Shown piece by piece: positions 63,301 to 64,000 of a DNA stretch of 64,000 bases. The first letter of the stretch is position 1. Each line of letters begins with the position of its first letter. The notes beneath the pieces are model-generated. The model made no database searches. It was given only the letters and a program-made list of their open reading frames with translations, and was not told where the DNA came from. Location: contig NC_135242.1 in NCBI RefSeq assembly GCF_947623445.1, forward strand, positions 16,058,001 through 16,122,000, read 5' to 3'. This DNA is from Clavelina lepadiformis (Eukaryota; Chordata; Ascidiacea; Aplousobranchia; Clavelinidae). The position numbers and the translations under genes are program-made.

Positions 63301-63836
63301 TTTATGACGATGTATTACAATGATACCATGAATGTTTTTCATTTTAGTTAAAAAGTGTGGTTCGTTAACTCCTCCTGCAAATGGTGGGATATTCTGCACG
63401 GAGGAGGACGTTTATGGGTCTATTTGCCAATTTCGGTGTAACGAAGGATATGAAATGGGGGGATCAACAGAAAGGTTATGTGAAGATAACAAACAATGGA
63501 CTGGGGTACAAACTACATGCACACGTAAGATCATATGCTGTGGTTATATCATTGAGCATTTTCTAAAGTAAATCTTGCACAAACAAACTTAGATTAAACT
63601 AGAAAAATTAGTTGTTTTTACAATAAAAGTGACTTAGACAATTCAAACCCGATAATAGTTGCAAAATTTAAGCCAACATATTTTAAAAAATATCGACTCT
63701 TGTTATTTCAGTTATTCGCTGTCCGCCATTGCTCCAACCGCCGAATGGATCTTCTTCGTGCACGTCTTCGGAAGGATTGGATGCTGATCAAGAAGAAGCA
63801 ACTGGATATGACTCTTCTTGTAGCTTGGCGTGCGCT
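51324..63836 (+). CDS. Secreted FN3-vWA-sushi protein, 3' end beyond the window
   Basis: Eighteen exons join in phase into at least 961 residues: 51324-51453, 54102-54177, 54270-54460, 55263-55376, 55541-55733, 56200-56351, 56430-56556, 56718-56836, 56929-57117, 57379-57555, 57776-57952, 59660-59860, 59991-60176, 60263-60439, 62708-62887, 63017-63208, 63348-63524 and 63712-63836. An N-terminal signal peptide (MALLAKYLILLLELIHLAHV) precedes a furin-like RHRR site. FN3 spans about 45-130. vWA (171-367) has a full MIDAS: D192-S194-S196, T263, D296. Ten sushi/CCP domains follow, the last cut by an intron. CCP exons are nearly all phase 1-1, the mark of exon shuffling. An in-frame TGA precedes the ATG. 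Exon 12 could also start at 59675. vWA-CCP pairs occur in complement factor B and SVEP1, but this order fits neither. An adhesion or recognition role is inference. Confidence 0.9.
58025..59622. mobile_element. Mutator-like element with tandem-repeat inverted ends (copy B)
   Basis: A perfect 9-bp duplication GATTTAGTG (58016-58024 and 59623-59631) flanks a 1598-bp insertion in an intron between two sushi exons. The left end starts GGTTTGGTGACACTTAATCA and continues with about 11 units of roughly 15 bp (GACACTTAATCACGC and variants ACATAATCACTAG, GGACATTTAATCACGC) to 58198. The right end (59431-59613) carries a similar number inverted, finishing CGGTACACC. The order of unit variants near the two ends is mirrored. 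It has no transposase of its own, but the interior contains a hAT transposase fragment. Confidence 0.85.
59128..59389 (+). mobile_element. hAT transposase 3' fragment inside copy B
   Basis: Plus-strand translation near 59135-59220 reads KFRLFSTPFDVDANTIPEKF, then QMDLIQV. This matches the C-terminal region of hAT transposases of the GTF2IRD2/SCAND3 type (STPFDV, EKFQMEL). After a break, sequence ends in AAAAGGTTGCCGACCCCTG at 59389, a hAT terminus (reverse complement CAGGGGTCGGCAACC). The other end is missing, so only a 3' part was captured or survives. Confidence 0.65.
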
Positions 63837-64000
63837 GTATGTCAACCTTTCAATATATTCTACAGCTGCGTTTGGACTATTTTCCTTGTTATCGAACTGT
63901 ACTGGTGTCTTTTTTAGTACGCTTTAGGCGATAATTGTATAACCGAAATGTGTAATGTATTTATACAACGAAGGCGGAATTGTTCCTTCGGGCGTTGTCT

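Noticed and set aside
1..64000. CRISPR array, restriction or prokaryotic operon structure
   Set aside because: The window is clearly eukaryotic with spliced genes. The regular repeats at 33.4, 34.6, 58.0 and 59.4 kb are inverted transposon ends without spacers.

Overview
This is a eukaryotic, AT-rich window. Genes are split by short GT-AG introns into small exons that can be rebuilt by homology and phase. The gene set (DEPTOR, RNASEH2C, MGLL, PIGW, an ethanolaminephosphotransferase of the SELENOI/EPT1 type, and a secreted FN3-vWA-sushi protein), the density of about one gene per 10 kb, and the many hAT, Tigger-like, Mutator-like and tRNA-SINE copies suggest an invertebrate deuterostome. An ascidian tunicate is my preferred guess, but the sequence alone does not prove it.

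Left third (1-22 kb): all recognised genes lie on the minus strand. A doubtful small gene with an MGCGC lipidation signal (1.76-2.49 kb) is followed by a LINE endonuclease fragment (3.8 kb). DEPTOR (6.08-12.85 kb, 11 exons, two DEP domains plus PDZ) follows. The one-exon RNASEH2C (13.17-13.60 kb) sits 322 bp upstream of the DEPTOR start in the same direction. MGLL (17.84-19.78 kb, 7 exons) is complete in outline but carries an in-frame TAG before its catalytic serine. The one-exon PIGW (20.29-21.88 kb) lies about 500 bp upstream of MGLL.

Middle (22-43 kb): two short MITEs and a 2.4 kb decayed hAT element with a ZBED/FAM200-like transposase come first. Next is the plus-strand ethanolaminephosphotransferase gene (27.85-37.10 kb, 10 exons). 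It ends in TAG close to where vertebrate SELENOI has selenocysteine. One of its introns carries a 1.35 kb element with tandem-repeat inverted ends, a 9-bp target duplication and a nested hAT MITE. Downstream lies a 4.7 kb hAT-like element (38.18-42.90 kb, perfect 8-bp duplication). It contains a broken ORF of unknown family, a Tigger-like insertion and a further MITE inside that.

Right third (43-64 kb): a gene-poor stretch holds tRNA-derived fragments and a SINE. A plus-strand gene for a secreted modular protein then runs from 51.3 kb off the right edge: signal peptide, FN3, vWA with intact MIDAS, and at least ten sushi domains, mostly on symmetrical phase 1-1 exons. One of its introns contains a second tandem-repeat-ended element (58.03-59.62 kb) with the same design as the first: 9-bp duplication and GGT termini. 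This pair is the most novel-looking structure in the window.

DEPTOR (mTOR inhibitor), MGLL (monoacylglycerol hydrolysis), PIGW (GPI anchor synthesis) and EPT1 (phosphatidylethanolamine synthesis) share broad lipid and growth themes. I see no evidence that they form one functional cluster.
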